Source: Tritrichomonas foetus (taxonomy: Eukaryota; Parabasalia; Tritrichomonadida; Tritrichomonadidae). From it: a stretch of 36,907 nucleotides of DNA. Positions 36,416 through 36,907 of the stretch are shown here, in pieces. The first letter of the stretch is position 1; each line of letters starts with the position of its first letter. The notes below the pieces were generated by a model that saw only the letters and a program-made list of their open reading frames with translations, was not told the DNA's origin and did no database searches. Position numbers and translations under genes: made by a program. The stretch spans positions 1 to 36,907 of the forward strand of contig MLAK01001051.1 of assembly GCA_001839685.1 (NCBI GenBank), in the 5' to 3' direction.

Positions 36416-36907
36416 GTCGATTTATTTATGGTCAAATTTGTCGTTATATAAGGTGAAATTAACACTCAGAAATCATAATTTTGACTAGATAAAAATACAA
36501 AATTCAACGGAAAAAAATATATTTTATCGAGTGAATGTATATTCTCTTGTAATTTCAATAGTTTTAGTCAAAAGATGGAGTTCGTTGTGGAATAATTGAG
36601 ATATTTTCAAATTCTTTCTTCTATTGAAAACTATTATATATTGAAAATTATTCTTTTTGAAAATATTCTATTGAAAAGATCCGAAAAGATTACATCAGAT
36701 GTAGGGCTGAACTTTTTTATAATAGCGTTTTCAAAAAAATTGTGAGGGCATTTTCTGGTGAAGTGTTTTTCTTGTATCCAAACTCTCAATTTTTCAATAT
36801 AAGTAATCACTAAAATTCACCTTCTGTACGTTACAGATAGAAATTAATTTTTACTTAAAAACCTAAATATCTTGTCAAATATTTGTATACTTGACTAAAA
36901 AAACTCC
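36416..36907. other. Window-end spacer, nothing recognised
   Basis: 492 AT-rich bases upstream of the gene at 33071-36415. No gene, repeat or clear initiator was seen; GACCATAAATAAATCGAC precedes the ATG on the minus strand. Confidence 0.4.

Noticed and set aside
1..36907. tRNA, rRNA, CRISPR, viral genes
   Set aside because: No GGTTCGAATCC-type B box, no rRNA-like sequence, no regularly spaced repeats and no virus-like protein were seen by eye; a covariance-model scan would be decisive.

Overview
The window looks like chromosomal DNA of a parabasalid protist (a trichomonad, more likely Tritrichomonas or a relative than anything else). The reasons are: strongly AT-rich DNA; long intronless genes; very short apparent 5' leaders, with the trichomonad initiator (TCA+1, pyrimidine, A/T) visible close to the ATG in several genes; TAA stops running into the trichomonad poly(A) signal TAAA; an R2R3 Myb factor; many kinase and low-complexity genes; and a mariner element with the 28-bp termini and DD34D transposase typical of trichomonad mariners. 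The species assignment is inference; the family calls come from reading the translated sequence.

Layout. 1-192 is the end of a mariner copy cut by the window edge. 254-9239 is a head-to-tail minus-strand run: a TRAPPC8/Trs85-like trafficking subunit, a TVP23 Golgi membrane protein, a casein kinase 1 gene broken by one stop codon, a Rad21/Scc1-type cohesin kleisin with an E2F-like site just upstream, and a CAMK-like kinase. 9240-12570 is gene-poor but holds protein-like fragments in shifting frames (best at 10051-10658) and short repeats. 12571-13728 (+) encodes a secreted GH76 mannanase with a CBM52-like tail. 14088-20810 (-) is a 2240-residue DH-PH-kelch RhoGEF with a giant P/T/Q/K-rich tail. 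20811-26610 holds a small acidic hypothetical gene, the Myb gene, another protein-like relic, a 24-bp minisatellite and a small conserved-looking gene. 27160-28449 is a complete mariner with an intact transposase. It sits 9 bases upstream of the ATG of a 207-residue gene and separates that gene from its initiator. A 926-residue Ser/Glu-rich gene (+) and an 1114-residue helical hypothetical gene (-) converge near 32.7-33.1 kb. The last ~490 bases show nothing.

Functionally this is a mixed housekeeping neighbourhood (vesicle tethering, Golgi, chromosome cohesion, Rho signalling, transcription). There is no sign of one pathway cluster. The most notable items are the promoter-splitting mariner, the GH76-CBM52 enzyme, the single-stop CK1 gene and the relic-rich gene-poor stretch. 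I saw no tRNA, rRNA or CRISPR.
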